This document shows positions 17,576 to 26,708 of a stretch of DNA of 64,000 nucleotides, piece by piece. The position numbers and the translations under genes were made by a program. Under the pieces are notes generated by a model. The model saw only the letters and a program-made list of their open reading frames with translations, did not search any database and was not told the origin of the DNA. Each line of letters starts with the position of its first letter. Positions within the stretch are counted from its first letter, which is position 1. Source of the DNA: Solirubrobacterales bacterium (GTDB lineage: Bacteria > Actinomycetota > Thermoleophilia > Solirubrobacterales > 70-9); assembly GCA_023958085.1 (NCBI GenBank), contig JAMLGI010000001.1:62001-126000 (forward strand), written 5' to 3'.

Positions 17576-19249
17576 TCAGTTCCGGGGATGCGTCGGCCAG
17601 GGGGGTGCCGGAGCGCGGCAGGCGGCGCCGGCACAGCCACGAAGTCTGGCCAGCTGGCGGGACATGTACCGCTCGATCCGTTCGTAGCCCGGCTCGCCAA
17701 AGCGGTTCTTCAGTTCGTACGGATCCTTCGGCAGCACGTACAGCTCGCCCTCCCCCTCGGCTTCGTACCGGATGTACTTGTACGGTCCGACCCGGATGCC
17801 GACGTAGTTCTCGTTCGGCGCCTTGGCTGAAACCTGTGCCCGGCGCGGAATCGCACCGCCCGGCCCGAACAGGGAAAGCGGTTCGTCGGGATAGTCGCCG
17901 GGGATCAGGTGGGTTCCGGCCTGGTAGCTCTCCAGCAGGATCGGCCGTCGGCTGATCCGGCCGGGTTTCTTCCAGAACGGGACCATCGAGCGGCCGTCGA
18001 TCCGGTATCCGGAACCCTGGGTGCGGGCCAGCCTGAGCAGGGTCGGAGCGATGTCCTGGTTTGCGACCAGCTCCCGGCTGGTTGTCCCCGGGCGGATTCC
18101 GGGACCGCGGATCACGAACGGGACCCGCAGGGCCGGTTCATACGGAAGCAGCTTGCCCCGGTGGATCCGATGCTGGCCGAGGAAGAAGCCGTTGTCCGAG
18201 GTGAAGATCACATACGTGTTCTTCAGCCGGCCGGTGTCCCGGAGGGCGGCGATCACCCGGGCCACCCCTTCATCCACCGAGCGCAGAGCCTCGACCGACT
18301 TCTGATACTCGATCCCGAGCTGGGTCACCTCGTTCGAACTGAGGCGGGGGAGGTCGTAGCGCAGGAACCAGGGCTTGTCCGACACGTCGGCCTCGTTGTA
18401 GCCGCCCGGAGTCGGCCCCGGGGTCTGGGCCGCAGTGTCGTAGTGCCGGGTGGCCGGTTCCGGGCCGATCGGTGGCCGGGAGTCACCGTGCGGAGTATGG
18501 AAGTCGAGTTGGAGGTAAAGCGGTCGTCTGCCGGGGTTGCCCCGGATTTCGCGGGCCGCCTGGACCGACATCGAGTCCGAATGGTAGTTGCACTGGGCCA
18601 GTCCGAGGGTCGGGCAGCCGAGCGGATCCCGGCCGCCGAGCAGGTCGTAGGACGGGTCCCCCATCCGCGGGGTGATCTGACCGTTGACGTTCTGCCGGTA
18701 GCCGTAGAACTCCCGGGTCGAGTTGTCGGTCGCATCAGACACCCACTGGTCCCAGCCGGGTGGAACCTCCGCTTCCGCCGGGGCGTCCGGACCCCCGTAG
18801 TGGTTGATGAACTTGCCGAAATGCGAGGTGCGGTAGCCGGCTCGCTGCAGCCAGACCGCCAGGTTCTCGTTGCGGATCGGGTTGCTCCGGTAGCCGTCCC
18901 ATCCGCCGCGGGGCCCGACGATCCGGACCACCCCGTGGTTCTGGGCGTACTGCCCGCTGAGCAGTGAGGCCCGCGAGGGAGCACAGAGCGGGAACGGAGT
19001 CACGTACTGACGGAACTCGATTCCCCGGTCGCGGATCATCCGCTGGGTGTTGGGCATGATCGGGCGATTGCGGCCCCAGAGGTCGGTCCAGCGTCCGTGG
19101 AACTCCTCCAGCGGCTGGTCATCGGTCTGGATCACCACGAAACTGGGCCGTGGAGCAGCCCCCGCCCAGGCGGGTGGCCAGAAGAAAAGCGTGAGTGCAG
19201 CCGCGAGAACGGATCCGAGCGCGGCGAGTTTTGCGGAACGGGGAATCAG
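17576..19249 (-). CDS. Exported sulfatase, formylglycine type; non-canonical start
   Basis: The sulfatase core has VVIQTDDQP (metal site), CAPSRASLLSGQY (cysteine converted to formylglycine), and FTSDNGFFLGQHRI. The first ATG/GTG/TTG in frame (GTG 19138) starts inside the first beta strand. Upstream the frame stays open and encodes a good Sec signal peptide (IPRSAKLAALGSVLAAAL...PAWAG). No canonical start exists before it; CTG 19249-19247 or ATT 19246-19244 follow a GGAG at 19257-19260 with 7 or 10 nt spacing. CTG is chosen here, giving 557 residues. The enzyme probably cleaves sulfate esters outside the membrane. It converges on the LtaS-like gene with 7 bases between. Confidence 0.75.
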   Translation of the reverse strand: MIPRSAKLAALGSVLAAALTLFFWPPAWAGAAPRPSFVVIQTDDQPLEEFHGRWTDLWGRNRPIMPNTQRMIRDRGIEFRQYVTPFPLCAPSRASLLSGQYAQNHGVVRIVGPRGGWDGYRSNPIRNENLAVWLQRAGYRTSHFGKFINHYGGPDAPAEAEVPPGWDQWVSDATDNSTREFYGYRQNVNGQITPRMGDPSYDLLGGRDPLGCPTLGLAQCNYHSDSMSVQAAREIRGNPGRRPLYLQLDFHTPHGDSRPPIGPEPATRHYDTAAQTPGPTPGGYNEADVSDKPWFLRYDLPRLSSNEVTQLGIEYQKSVEALRSVDEGVARVIAALRDTGRLKNTYVIFTSDNGFFLGQHRIHRGKLLPYEPALRVPFVIRGPGIRPGTTSRELVANQDIAPTLLRLARTQGSGYRIDGRSMVPFWKKPGRISRRPILLESYQAGTHLIPGDYPDEPLSLFGPGGAIPRRAQVSAKAPNENYVGIRVGPYKYIRYEAEGEGELYVLPKDPYELKNRFGEPGYERIERYMSRQLARLRGCAGAACRAPAPPWPTHPRN

Positions 19250-19328
19250 ACTGATACTCCAATAACACTCCGGTCGGGCGAAGATGCGTTTTCCGAAGCC
19301 TGAAACCCGGCTTTCACCGGGTGGGCGA

Positions 19329-21068
19329 TCAGGAGCCGGAAACGTCGGGCGGCTCGGGCCAGGGCGGGAGCGGCGCCCGACAGCTTGCTCCGGCGCAGCT
19401 GATTACCCGCCGGTAATGCTTCTGCATGTAGCGCTTCACCTGAGCGTACTGCGGGTCCGCGATCCGGTTGTCGAGCTCATACGGATCGTTGGACAGGTCG
19501 TAGAGCTCCCGTTCGCCGGTCTGGTACCGGAAGTACTTGTAGGGCCCGATCCGGTAGCCGCGGTAGGGCACCGAGGGTGCCCGGCCGACCACTGTGATCA
19601 GCTTGCCCGTGGCCACGCCCTTTTCGCCGGTCCCGACCACCGCGTCACTCTCGCCTTCCAGTCCGCCGAAGTAGGCGATCTGGTACGGCCGCCGGGTGCG
19701 CTGCTTCGGGTTCTTCCAGAACGGGACCATGGTCCGGCCGTCGACCTTGTAGTCGGCCTTGGTCCGGGCCAGCTGCAGGACCGTGGCGGGAACGTCGATG
19801 TTGCCGGTCAGCTCGGCGGTCTTGGTTCCGGGCTTTATCCCCGGACCCCGGACCGCCATGCCGACCCGGGCGGACGGCTCGAACGGCTGGAACTTGCCTC
19901 GCACGAAACGGTGCTCGCCGTAGAACTCGCCCTGGTCCGACAGGAAGAACACGTAGGTGTTGTCCATCTGGCCGGTCTTCTCGAGGGCGTTCAGGATCGC
20001 TCCGACTCCGTCGTCCACGCCCCGCACCGTCTCCACGTAGCGACGGTAGGCACGGGTGAGCCGCGCCATGTTCAGGGGGGAGATCGGGGGGCCGGCGGAA
20101 CGCTGGGTGCGTTCCGGCTTGTCCGACATGTCGGCCTCGTTCACCGACGGGTTGCGCGGCAGGCCGGTGCGATCGGCGGAACCGAGGTAGCGGGTGGGCG
20201 GGGTCGGCCCGCCCGGGGGTCGCTTGTCCCCGTGTGGCGCCTGGTAGTCCACCTGGAGGTAGAACGGCTGATCCGGGTTCTCGCCGTTTCGCTTGATCTC
20301 CTCAACCGCCCGTCTGGTGGTCACATCCGACTGGTAGTTGCACGGCACACCGTCGGGGCTGCGGGGGGTCATCGCCTTGCAGCCGGCCGGATCGATCCCG
20401 GTCGGGGGCGTGATTCCGGGTACACCCAGGGAGTAGTCGGGGTCGCCGAACGGACCGACAGCCTCGCCGTCCGAGTTCACCCGGAAACCGTAGTACTGGG
20501 CTCCTTCCAGATAGGCGGTGGTGAACCAGCGATCCCAGCCCGGGGGGACGGTCAGGTCGACCCCGTTGTTCCGGGCGTCCCAGTATCCGTTCATCAACTT
20601 GCCGTAGTGGGCGGTGCGGTAGCCGGCCTCCTGGAGCGTGAGCGGCACGTTGTGATCCCAGGTCTGAAGTCCCTGCCAGCCGGACCAGCCCCCGGTCGGA
20701 CCGTTGTTGCGGAGCAGGCCGTTGTTGTCCGAGTACTGACCGGTCATCAGCGAGGCACGGGAGGGCGAGCAGACCGGAGTCGAGGAGTAATAGTTGGTGA
20801 ACTCGGCTCCCTGGTCGACGATGCCGCGGATCGTCCGTGGCATGATCAGCCGTTGCCGGCCATTGCGGTCCCGGAACTCTCCCTTGAAGGTGTGCCGGTT
20901 CTGGTCGTCGGTCTGGATCACGACGATGTTCGGTCGTTCGCCGTGGGCCACCTGGGGCGACCGATCCGAGGTCCGGGCGAACGCCAGCCAGTAGACCAGC
21001 AGGACCGCGACGATCACGGCGGCTGCCAGAAAGAGCTTCCGGGGGGTTGAGAGGCTGGAGATCTTCAT
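19329..21068 (-). CDS. Exported sulfatase, formylglycine type
   Basis: A 579-residue protein starts at ATG 21068 with a signal anchor (about residues 11-30). The core has NIVVIQTDDQNRHTF, CSPSRASLMTGQYSDN (formylglycine site), GKLMNGY, and VFFLSDQGEFYGEHRFVRGK. It is a paralogue of the sulfatase just downstream at 17576 and probably shares its transcript. A formylglycine-generating enzyme must be encoded elsewhere, since none is in this window. Confidence 0.85.
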   Translation of the reverse strand: MKISSLSTPRKLFLAAAVIVAVLLVYWLAFARTSDRSPQVAHGERPNIVVIQTDDQNRHTFKGEFRDRNGRQRLIMPRTIRGIVDQGAEFTNYYSSTPVCSPSRASLMTGQYSDNNGLLRNNGPTGGWSGWQGLQTWDHNVPLTLQEAGYRTAHYGKLMNGYWDARNNGVDLTVPPGWDRWFTTAYLEGAQYYGFRVNSDGEAVGPFGDPDYSLGVPGITPPTGIDPAGCKAMTPRSPDGVPCNYQSDVTTRRAVEEIKRNGENPDQPFYLQVDYQAPHGDKRPPGGPTPPTRYLGSADRTGLPRNPSVNEADMSDKPERTQRSAGPPISPLNMARLTRAYRRYVETVRGVDDGVGAILNALEKTGQMDNTYVFFLSDQGEFYGEHRFVRGKFQPFEPSARVGMAVRGPGIKPGTKTAELTGNIDVPATVLQLARTKADYKVDGRTMVPFWKNPKQRTRRPYQIAYFGGLEGESDAVVGTGEKGVATGKLITVVGRAPSVPYRGYRIGPYKYFRYQTGERELYDLSNDPYELDNRIADPQYAQVKRYMQKHYRRVISCAGASCRAPLPPWPEPPDVSGS

Positions 21069-21131
21069 CGGGGAGGGACGCCGGCGTTCCCTGCCGGACC
21101 CGGTCAGGTTACAGAGTCAACCCGTCCAGGG

Positions 21132-22838
21132 TCACCGCTTCCACCACGGCCCGGTGTTGAGGATCCGGCCGGCATCGAGCCAGGCACGACGGGCGGTCGC
21201 CACCGCAAAGGCCATGTAGTCCATGGCTTCGGGTCGGTGGGCGTCGGTGTTGAGCACGATCCCGACGCCGGACTCGGCGGCCAGTCGGGCGTTCACCTCG
21301 TTCAGGTCGCGACGCCGGGGGTTGCCGTTGATCTCGAAGGCGGTTCCGCAACGGGCGGCGGACTCAAAGCAGCGCTCGAGATCGATTCGGTACGGCTCCC
21401 GCTGGTTGAGCAGCCTGCCGGTGGCGTGACCGATCAGGTCCACCTCGGGGTGCTCGATCGCGGCGATCATCCGGGCGGTCATCCGGTCCTCCTTCATGTT
21501 GAACGAGGTGTGGATCGAGGCGATCACCCAGTCGAGTGCCCGGAGCAGGTCGTCAGGGTAGTCGAGCTCCCCGTCGGGCAGGATGTTGACCTCGGATCCG
21601 GCCAGCACCAGGATGCCCGGATCGGTCGCGTTGAAGGCCTCGATCTCCTCGATCCGTTGCCAGAGCCGTTCGGCGGTAACGTGATCTCCGAAACCGTGAC
21701 TCGACGAGTGATCGGTGATCGCCAGATACTCGTATCCCCGGGCGCGGGCCGCTCCGGCCATCTCTTCCAGGGTCGCGGTCCCGTCGGAAAGCGTGGTGTG
21801 GCAGTGGAGCTCGCCCCGAATGTCGTCCGCTCTGACCAGCTCGGGCAGGGTGCCGTCCCGCGCGGCGTCGAGCTCGCCGCGGTCCTCCCTGAGTTCCGGC
21901 TCGATGTAGCTGTAGCCGAGGCGACGGTAGACCTCGGTTTCGGTTTCGAAGCGCTCGGTCTCCCCGGTCGCATCGTCCTTGATGCCGTGTTCCGACACAT
22001 GAAGTCCGATCGCGGCGGCGCTTTCGCGCAGTTCGGCACTGTGGGCAGCCGAGCCGGTGAAGTGCTGGAACAGGTTGCCGAAGGCGTCGGGCTGGACGAT
22101 CCGCACATCCACCCCGATTCCGCTGTGGGTGGTCAGTTTCACACCGAGTTCGCTCGGGTTGCCGTGTTCGGCGACCGTCCGGTGTTCGGTGATCGCCTCG
22201 GTCAGGTCCCGGGGTCGTTCCGAGGTGGCGATCAGGTCGATGTCCTTGCAGGTGTCCGTTCGTCGGCGGATCGATCCGGCGATCTCGGCCCGATCGCAGG
22301 CAGGGTGGTCTCGCAACGCCCGGACCAGGGCTTCGGCCACCGGGAGGATCTCGTCCAGCAGCAGCCGCTCCGGCCCGTCCGGGGCGGCATCGAGCCGGTC
22401 CAGCCCCTCGAGGATGTTCAGCTCCGCCTTCGGCCCGAGACCCTTCAGTCCACGAATCTGCTCGGACTCGGCCGCCTCCCTCAGATCCGCCGGGGTCTCG
22501 ATCCCGAGTTCGTCGTGGAGCCGGCGGATCGTCTTCGGGCCAAGCCCCGGAATCCGGTTGATCTCGACCAGGCCTGGTGGCACCCGCTTCTCCAGATCGG
22601 TCGCCGCCGGGATCCGGCCGGTTTCCACCAGGGCCAGGATCTTTGCCTCAAGGGTCTTGCCGATGCCGGGAAGCTCGGTGACCCGGCCATCCCGAGCCAT
22701 CTCCTCCACCGATCGGCCCTCGTGGCGGATCGTCCGGGCCGAGTTGGTGTAGGCCAGCACCCGGTACCGATCGGCCCCGTCGAGCTGGTAGAGCACCGCG
22801 AGTTCTTCCAGTGCGGCGGCGATCTCGGCGTTGGTCAT
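21132..22838 (-). CDS. polX: Family X DNA polymerase/3'-5' exonuclease PolX
   Basis: A 568-residue protein with the standard PolX order: helix-hairpin-helix 8-kDa domain (ELPGIGKTLEAKI, INRIPGLGPKTIRRLHDELGI), Pol X nucleotidyltransferase (EIAGSIRRRTDTCKDIDLIAT), and a C-terminal PHP exonuclease domain with GELHCHTTLSDGTATLEEM, LAITDHSSSHGFGD, and DLIGHATGR. It acts in base-excision or gap-filling repair. Its start is 62 bases from the divergent glycosyltransferase. In contrast to the PHP protein at 8636, the HxH metal pair is intact here. Confidence 0.92.
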   Translation of the reverse strand: MTNAEIAAALEELAVLYQLDGADRYRVLAYTNSARTIRHEGRSVEEMARDGRVTELPGIGKTLEAKILALVETGRIPAATDLEKRVPPGLVEINRIPGLGPKTIRRLHDELGIETPADLREAAESEQIRGLKGLGPKAELNILEGLDRLDAAPDGPERLLLDEILPVAEALVRALRDHPACDRAEIAGSIRRRTDTCKDIDLIATSERPRDLTEAITEHRTVAEHGNPSELGVKLTTHSGIGVDVRIVQPDAFGNLFQHFTGSAAHSAELRESAAAIGLHVSEHGIKDDATGETERFETETEVYRRLGYSYIEPELREDRGELDAARDGTLPELVRADDIRGELHCHTTLSDGTATLEEMAGAARARGYEYLAITDHSSSHGFGDHVTAERLWQRIEEIEAFNATDPGILVLAGSEVNILPDGELDYPDDLLRALDWVIASIHTSFNMKEDRMTARMIAAIEHPEVDLIGHATGRLLNQREPYRIDLERCFESAARCGTAFEINGNPRRRDLNEVNARLAAESGVGIVLNTDAHRPEAMDYMAFAVATARRAWLDAGRILNTGPWWKR

Positions 22839-22900
22839 AGTCGCAACGTACCCCGCCGGGCGGCGTTCCGGAACCGGATCGACGGACCGGATTCCGGCAG

Positions 22901-23665
22901 GTGTCCCGTACCATCATCGTGGTGTCCGAACCCGGAGCCGACATCCGAGGACCCGTCTGGGTCATCCTCCCGACCTTCAACGAGGCGGGCAACATCGAGC
23001 GGATCGTTGCTGCGGTGGATCGCCGACTGGAGCCGGGTGACCGGATCCTGATCGTCGATGACAACTCGCCCGACGGAACCGGGCGGATCGCCGATCGACT
23101 GGCTGCCGAGGGTGACCGGGTCGTGGTCCTGCATCGCACCAGCAAGGAGGGTCTCGGTCCTGCCTACCTGGCCGGTTTCCGCGAGGCCCTCGCCGGCGGG
23201 GCCGGACTGATCGTCCAGATGGACGCGGACTTCTCTCACGATCCGGCCTACCTCCCGCGCCTCCTGGCCGCTTCGGAGGAGGCCGATCTGGTGATCGGTT
23301 CACGCTACGTCCCCGGTGGCGGAATCACCGAGTGGGGTCGGGCGCGGCTGCTGCTCAGCCGGGGTGGCAGCCTCTACGCCCGTCGCGTCCTCGGCCTCGA
23401 GGTGCGGGATCTGACCGGGGGCTTCAAGTGCTTCCGCCGAGAGGTTCTGGAGACCCTGGACCTGAACCGGGTCGCGGCCTCCGGGTACTCGTTCCAGGTG
23501 GAGATGACCTGGCGGACGATCCAGGCCGGTTTCTCGGTGATGGAGGTGCCGATCACCTTCCGCGAGCGCGATCACGGCAGCTCGAAGATGAGCGGGTCGA
23601 TCGTCGCCGAGGCCGCCTGGCGGGTCCCGGCGCTGCGCCTGGGAAGTCGCAGAAAAAACGAGTAG
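22901..23665 (+). CDS. Polyprenol-phosphate mannose synthase-like glycosyltransferase 2
   Basis: A 254-residue GT2 enzyme without transmembrane helices. Motifs: VILPTFNEAGNIERIV, ILIVDDNSPDGTGRIAD, DADFSHDPAYLP, DLTGGFKCFRREVLE and FRERDHGSSKMSG, all typical of DPM1/Ppm. It would load mannose from GDP-mannose on a polyprenyl phosphate at the inner membrane face for protein or lipoglycan mannosylation. GTG 22901 is used; a GTG six codons later is possible. A partner Lnt-type acyltransferase, fused in mycobacteria, is not next to it. Confidence 0.85.
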   Translation: MSRTIIVVSEPGADIRGPVWVILPTFNEAGNIERIVAAVDRRLEPGDRILIVDDNSPDGTGRIADRLAAEGDRVVVLHRTSKEGLGPAYLAGFREALAGGAGLIVQMDADFSHDPAYLPRLLAASEEADLVIGSRYVPGGGITEWGRARLLLSRGGSLYARRVLGLEVRDLTGGFKCFRREVLETLDLNRVAASGYSFQVEMTWRTIQAGFSVMEVPITFRERDHGSSKMSGSIVAEAAWRVPALRLGSRRKNE

Positions 23666-23675
23666 CCCGTATCTG

Positions 23676-24004
23676 GCGGCATCGCATCCTGTCCGCATTC
23701 TTTCGTACTCAAGGGACGACGCTCCGGGTGAAAAGCAAAAGACCCGGCCACCCGCCGGAGAAGCGCTGATGGTTCACGGCGAGGGACCGACCTGTCGGCC
23801 GGCGGGTCCTGTCCGCGTTTTTTCTTTTGGCATTCGCTCCCGCTCGGTGCCAAAAGCAAAAAACCCGGCCACCCGCCGGAGACACGCTGATGGTTCACGG
23901 TGAGGGACCAACCTGGTGGCCGGCGGGTCCTGACCGCGTTTTTTCTTTTCGTACTCCCGGGACGACGGTCCGTGCGAAAAGCAAAAAACCCGGCCACCCG
24001 CTGG
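23676..24004. repeat. Family III nested-hairpin array, three units
   Basis: Three units (23676-23758, 23797-23879, 23918-24004) are separated by conserved 38-nt spacers carrying CGCTGATGGTTCACGG. Each unit has outer arms CCGGCGGGT/ACCCGCCGG, then T6/A6 tracts, then an inner stem. In unit 2 the inner stem is CTTTTGGCA/TGCCAAAAG; in unit 3 it is CTTTTCGTAC/GTGCGAAAAG. Unit 1 is degenerate. Units 1 and 3 share one apical loop (GGGACGACG), unit 2 has another (TTCGCTCCCGCTCGG). The T-tracts would allow bidirectional transcript ending. Two more units lie at 50222-50427. Confidence 0.85.
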
Positions 24005-24018
24005 AGGGGCGCTTGGGG

Positions 24019-24062
24019 AACACCCTGCACCCGGGGTGGGTCGGTTCACGTTCACTGAGTTG
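24019..24062 (-). repeat. Family IV module at the edge of the array
   Basis: On the minus strand this reads CAACTCAGTGAACGTGAAC, then GACCCACCCCGGGTGCAGGG. It is nearly identical to 8307-8356 and stands 15 bases from the last array unit, just as the 50441-50485 copy stands beside the other array. Confidence 0.75.
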
Positions 24063-24187
24063 TTCGGGCCCCGGAAACTGTTGACGGTCAGACGATGGGG
24101 TTCTGGCAACCGGGCCACGCGGCGTGAGCACGGCGTTAGCCGGCGAGTCGAAGCGGTGCGATCCACGAGTTCTGCCTGTCGAAACAG

Positions 24188-24230
24188 ACCCCCAGGCTGG
24201 GGAAGGGCAACAAAACCCTCATCGCCCGAC
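24188..24230 (-). repeat. Degenerate family I copy; rest of gap unrecognised
   Basis: On the minus strand the piece GGGCGATGAGGGTTTTG runs into TTGCCCTTCCCCAGCC, the conserved family I loop start, but the right stem arm is lost. Nothing recognisable was seen in the remaining gap from 24063 to 24187 and from 24231 to 24350 beyond short GC-rich inverted repeats; no open frame there looks coding. Confidence 0.6.
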
Positions 24231-24350
24231 CCAACCACGCAGGCAGGGAGGGAACTGGACGACCGGGAGCTCTCCCCTCGAAGCCCGGCTGTGGGTGCGG
24301 TACCTTTGGGGAGCACGGTGTTCGATCCCCGCGGGCGTCCCGTTCGGGGT

Positions 24351-24379
24351 TTGAACTTCGTCACTTCATTTTGTATAGT
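24351..24379 (+). promoter_or_regulatory. Sigma-70-type promoter of the thioredoxin gene
   Basis: TTGAAC (24351-24356), a 17-base spacer and TATAGT (24374-24379) are close to consensus, in a local A/T-rich patch. The predicted leader to ATG 24435 is about 48 nt and carries AGGAGG. Confidence 0.75.
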
Positions 24380-24434
24380 ATTGGCATCAGACGGGCGATG
24401 ATCCGTCCCCACTACCAACGATCAGGAGGCCGAG

Positions 24435-24761
24435 ATGGCAGACAAGCTCCCCCCGGTAACCGACTCCACGTTCAAGGCGGAAGTACTTGACCACGAGGGC
24501 GCAGTACTGGTTGATTTCTGGGCACCCTGGTGCGGGCCTTGCCGCGTTGTCCACCCGGTCCTCGAGGAGATCAATGCGGAGCGGGACGACCTCAAGATCG
24601 TCAGCCTGAACATCGACGAGAACCAGCAGACGGCGACCCAGTACGAGGTGCTCTCGATCCCGACCATGATTCTGTTCAAGGACGGGGCGATGGTCCACAA
24701 GCTGGTCGGGGCGCAACCCAAGCGGAAGATCCTGGCCCAGCTCGAACCGGCTCTGGCCTGA
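24435..24761 (+). CDS. trxA: Thioredoxin
   Basis: A 108-residue thioredoxin with the active site WAPWCGPCRVVHP (C33, C36), the cis-proline region LSIPTMILFKDG, and normal length. It starts at ATG 24435 after AGGAGG. It reduces disulfides and could serve CysH as electron donor. It has its own promoter, and the small tautomerase gene starts 24 bases after its stop, so the next two genes are probably cotranscribed. Confidence 0.95.
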   Translation: MADKLPPVTDSTFKAEVLDHEGAVLVDFWAPWCGPCRVVHPVLEEINAERDDLKIVSLNIDENQQTATQYEVLSIPTMILFKDGAMVHKLVGAQPKRKILAQLEPALA

Positions 24762-24785
24762 CCGAAGCCGAAGCGAGCGCGAAAA

Positions 24786-24962
24786 ATGCCGTTCGTCCAC
24801 ATTCACTGGTTTGAAGGCCGCTCCGACGAGCAGAAGCTGGAGATCGCAAAACGGATCGAAGACGCCCTGGTCGAGGTCGCCGGAGCATCGCCCGAACACT
24901 GCTGGGTGAAGTTCGTCGACTCGAAGAAGAGCGACTTCATCATTCCCGAAGCCGGAGAGTGA
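24786..24962 (+). CDS. 4-oxalocrotonate tautomerase-like small protein
   Basis: A 58-residue protein, MPFVHIHWFEGRSDEQK..., starts at ATG 24786. Proline directly after methionine is the catalytic base of the tautomerase superfamily after methionine removal, and the beta-alpha-beta pattern with KLEIAKRIEDALVEVAG and the ending VKFVDSKKSDF fits the monomer size. The substrate is unknown. The cupin gene starts 3 bases after its stop. Confidence 0.75.
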   Translation: MPFVHIHWFEGRSDEQKLEIAKRIEDALVEVAGASPEHCWVKFVDSKKSDFIIPEAGE

Positions 24963-24965
24963 CCC

Positions 24966-25427
24966 GTGGTGGCGCGGCCGGACGATCCCGACCGCGCCAC
25001 CCACGGATACCGCGTCCTCAGGACGGGTGATGCCTTCTGGCGACGCTCCAACCAGATGTCGGTGCTCAACACCGATCTCGCCCGGCAGCTCGGCTGCGAA
25101 ACCCTCGGGGCCAGGCTGTGGAGGATCGAACCGGGGCAGGCCTCGACCCGCCACCGGCACCGGGAGACCGACGAGCTTTACGTGTTGCTCGAGGGCACCG
25201 GAAAGCTGCGGGTTGGTGATGAGCTCCTGGAGCTGGGCCCGCTCGACACGGTTGCGGTCGATGCCCACACCCTCCGTCAGCCCTTCAACGACACCCAAAC
25301 CGACCAGCTCTGGCTGATCCTCGGTGCCCCGGTGGAAGCCGCTGACACCACGGCAATGGACCCGGAACTGATCGAATGGATGTATCCGGACGGCCCCAAA
25401 GCGATGCCGTCGGAACTCGGCGCCTGA
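24966..25427 (+). CDS. Cupin-domain protein
   Basis: A 153-residue single-cupin protein starts at GTG 24966. The cupin motifs are [18 protein letters not shown] (metal H-x-H and E) and [19 protein letters not shown] (second motif with H). A short acidic C-terminal tail follows. It is probably a small metal-binding enzyme or sensor in the cytosol. It follows the tautomerase gene closely; the function is not clear. Confidence 0.7.
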   Translation: MVARPDDPDRATHGYRVLRTGDAFWRRSNQMSVLNTDLARQLGCETLGARLWRIEPGQASTRHRHRETDELYVLLEGTGKLRVGDELLELGPLDTVAVDAHTLRQPFNDTQTDQLWLILGAPVEAADTTAMDPELIEWMYPDGPKAMPSELGA

Positions 25428-25489
25428 CCGTCAGCAGCGAAGTCCACGGATATGATGCGGCCCGCAAATCGAGGCGAGAGGGACGGTTC

Positions 25490-26686
25490 GTGACGGGGAG
25501 AAGCACATACGTGGTCGGCGTGGGGATGACAAGATTCGAGAAGCCGGGCCGCCGGGAGGACTGGGACTATCCGGACATGGCCCGGGAGTCCGGGAGTATG
25601 GCGCTCGACGACGCCGGCATCGCCTACTGTGAGATCGAGCAGGCCTATGTCGGCTACGTCTACGGTGAGTCCACCTCCGGCCAGAGGGCGGTCTACGAAC
25701 TCGGCCTGACCGGAATCCCGGTGATCAACGTGAACAACAACTGTTCAACCGGATCGACCGCTCTCTTCCTCGCCGCTCAGGCGGTCGAGAGCGGAGCGGC
25801 CGAGTGTGCGCTCGCCCTCGGCTTCGAGAAGATGCAGCCCGGCTCACTCGGGGCGACCTTCACCGACCGGCAGCAGCCGCTCCTGAAACACATTCAGGTC
25901 CTGAACGAGATGTACGAGGGCGCCTGGCCGGTGGCCCCCTGGATGTTCGGCGCGGCCGGTCGCGAGCACATGGCCGAACACGGTTCCGAGCCGGAGCATT
26001 TCGCAAGGATCGGCGAGAAGAACCACCGCCACTCGGTCAACAACCCCTACGCCCAGTTCCAGGACGAGTACACGCTGGCGGAGATCCTTGACGCGCCGAT
26101 GATCTACGAGCCCCTGACCAGGCTCCAGTGTTCTCCCACCTCGGACGGATCCGGGGCGGCTATCGTGGCGAGCGGGGATTTCGTCGAGAAACACAACCTG
26201 GCGGAACGGGCGGTCGAGATCACCGCCCGGGCGATGACCACCGACTTCGAGAGTTCCTTCAAGAGCGGCAGGGCGAAGGATGTGATCGGTTACGACATGA
26301 ACGTCCAGGTCTCCAGGCAGATCTACCAAAAGTCTGGGCTCGGCCCGGAGGACTTCCAGGTGATCGAACTCCACGACTGCTTCTCGGCCAACGAGTTGCT
26401 GCTCTACGAGGCACTCGGCCTCTGTGACGACGGTGACGCCCCGGCTTTGATCGAGGCAGGCGACAACACCTACGGTGGCCGCTGGGTGATCAACCCCTCC
26501 GGCGGGCTGATCTCCAAGGGTCACCCGCTTGGGGCCACCGGCCTCGCCCAGTGCGCCGAACTCACCTGGCAGCTCCGCGGCGAGGCGGAGGCCCGGCAGG
26601 TGGACGGGGCAGAGGCCTGTCTGCAGCACAACATCGGCCTCGGCGGAGCGGCGGTCATGTTCGCCTACCGTCGGGCAGTGAACTGA
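25490..26686 (+). CDS. Thiolase-fold lipid-transfer (SCP-x type) protein
   Basis: A 398-residue thiolase-like protein. GTG 25490 is chosen because [20 protein letters not shown] is the family N-terminus and GAGAGGGA lies 7-10 bases upstream; the frame is open further up but that part overlaps the cupin gene. The nucleophile is in [14 protein letters not shown] (C85). It has [10 protein letters not shown] and [18 protein letters not shown], and ends [19 protein letters not shown], as in SCP-x thiolases that cleave 3-keto chains of sterols or branched acyl-CoA. An acyl-CoA dehydrogenase follows 22 bases downstream. A -10 candidate TATGAT lies at 25451-25456. Confidence 0.85.
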   Translation: MTGRSTYVVGVGMTRFEKPGRREDWDYPDMARESGSMALDDAGIAYCEIEQAYVGYVYGESTSGQRAVYELGLTGIPVINVNNNCSTGSTALFLAAQAVESGAAECALALGFEKMQPGSLGATFTDRQQPLLKHIQVLNEMYEGAWPVAPWMFGAAGREHMAEHGSEPEHFARIGEKNHRHSVNNPYAQFQDEYTLAEILDAPMIYEPLTRLQCSPTSDGSGAAIVASGDFVEKHNLAERAVEITARAMTTDFESSFKSGRAKDVIGYDMNVQVSRQIYQKSGLGPEDFQVIELHDCFSANELLLYEALGLCDDGDAPALIEAGDNTYGGRWVINPSGGLISKGHPLGATGLAQCAELTWQLRGEAEARQVDGAEACLQHNIGLGGAAVMFAYRRAVN

Positions 26687-26708
26687 CCAACAACTCGGAG
26701 GAGGAGAG

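Noticed and set aside
23676-24004. CRISPR-like array
   Set aside because: Units are ~83 bp, themselves nested palindromes, and the 38-nt spacers are conserved rather than unique. No cas genes are near.
23774-24418. Repetitive peptide-coding frames across the hairpin arrays on the minus strand
   Set aside because: Several frames give similar repeated peptides at once because the DNA repeats; stem changes are compensatory at the DNA/RNA level, no good start with ribosome binding site exists, and unit length is not kept as a multiple of three.
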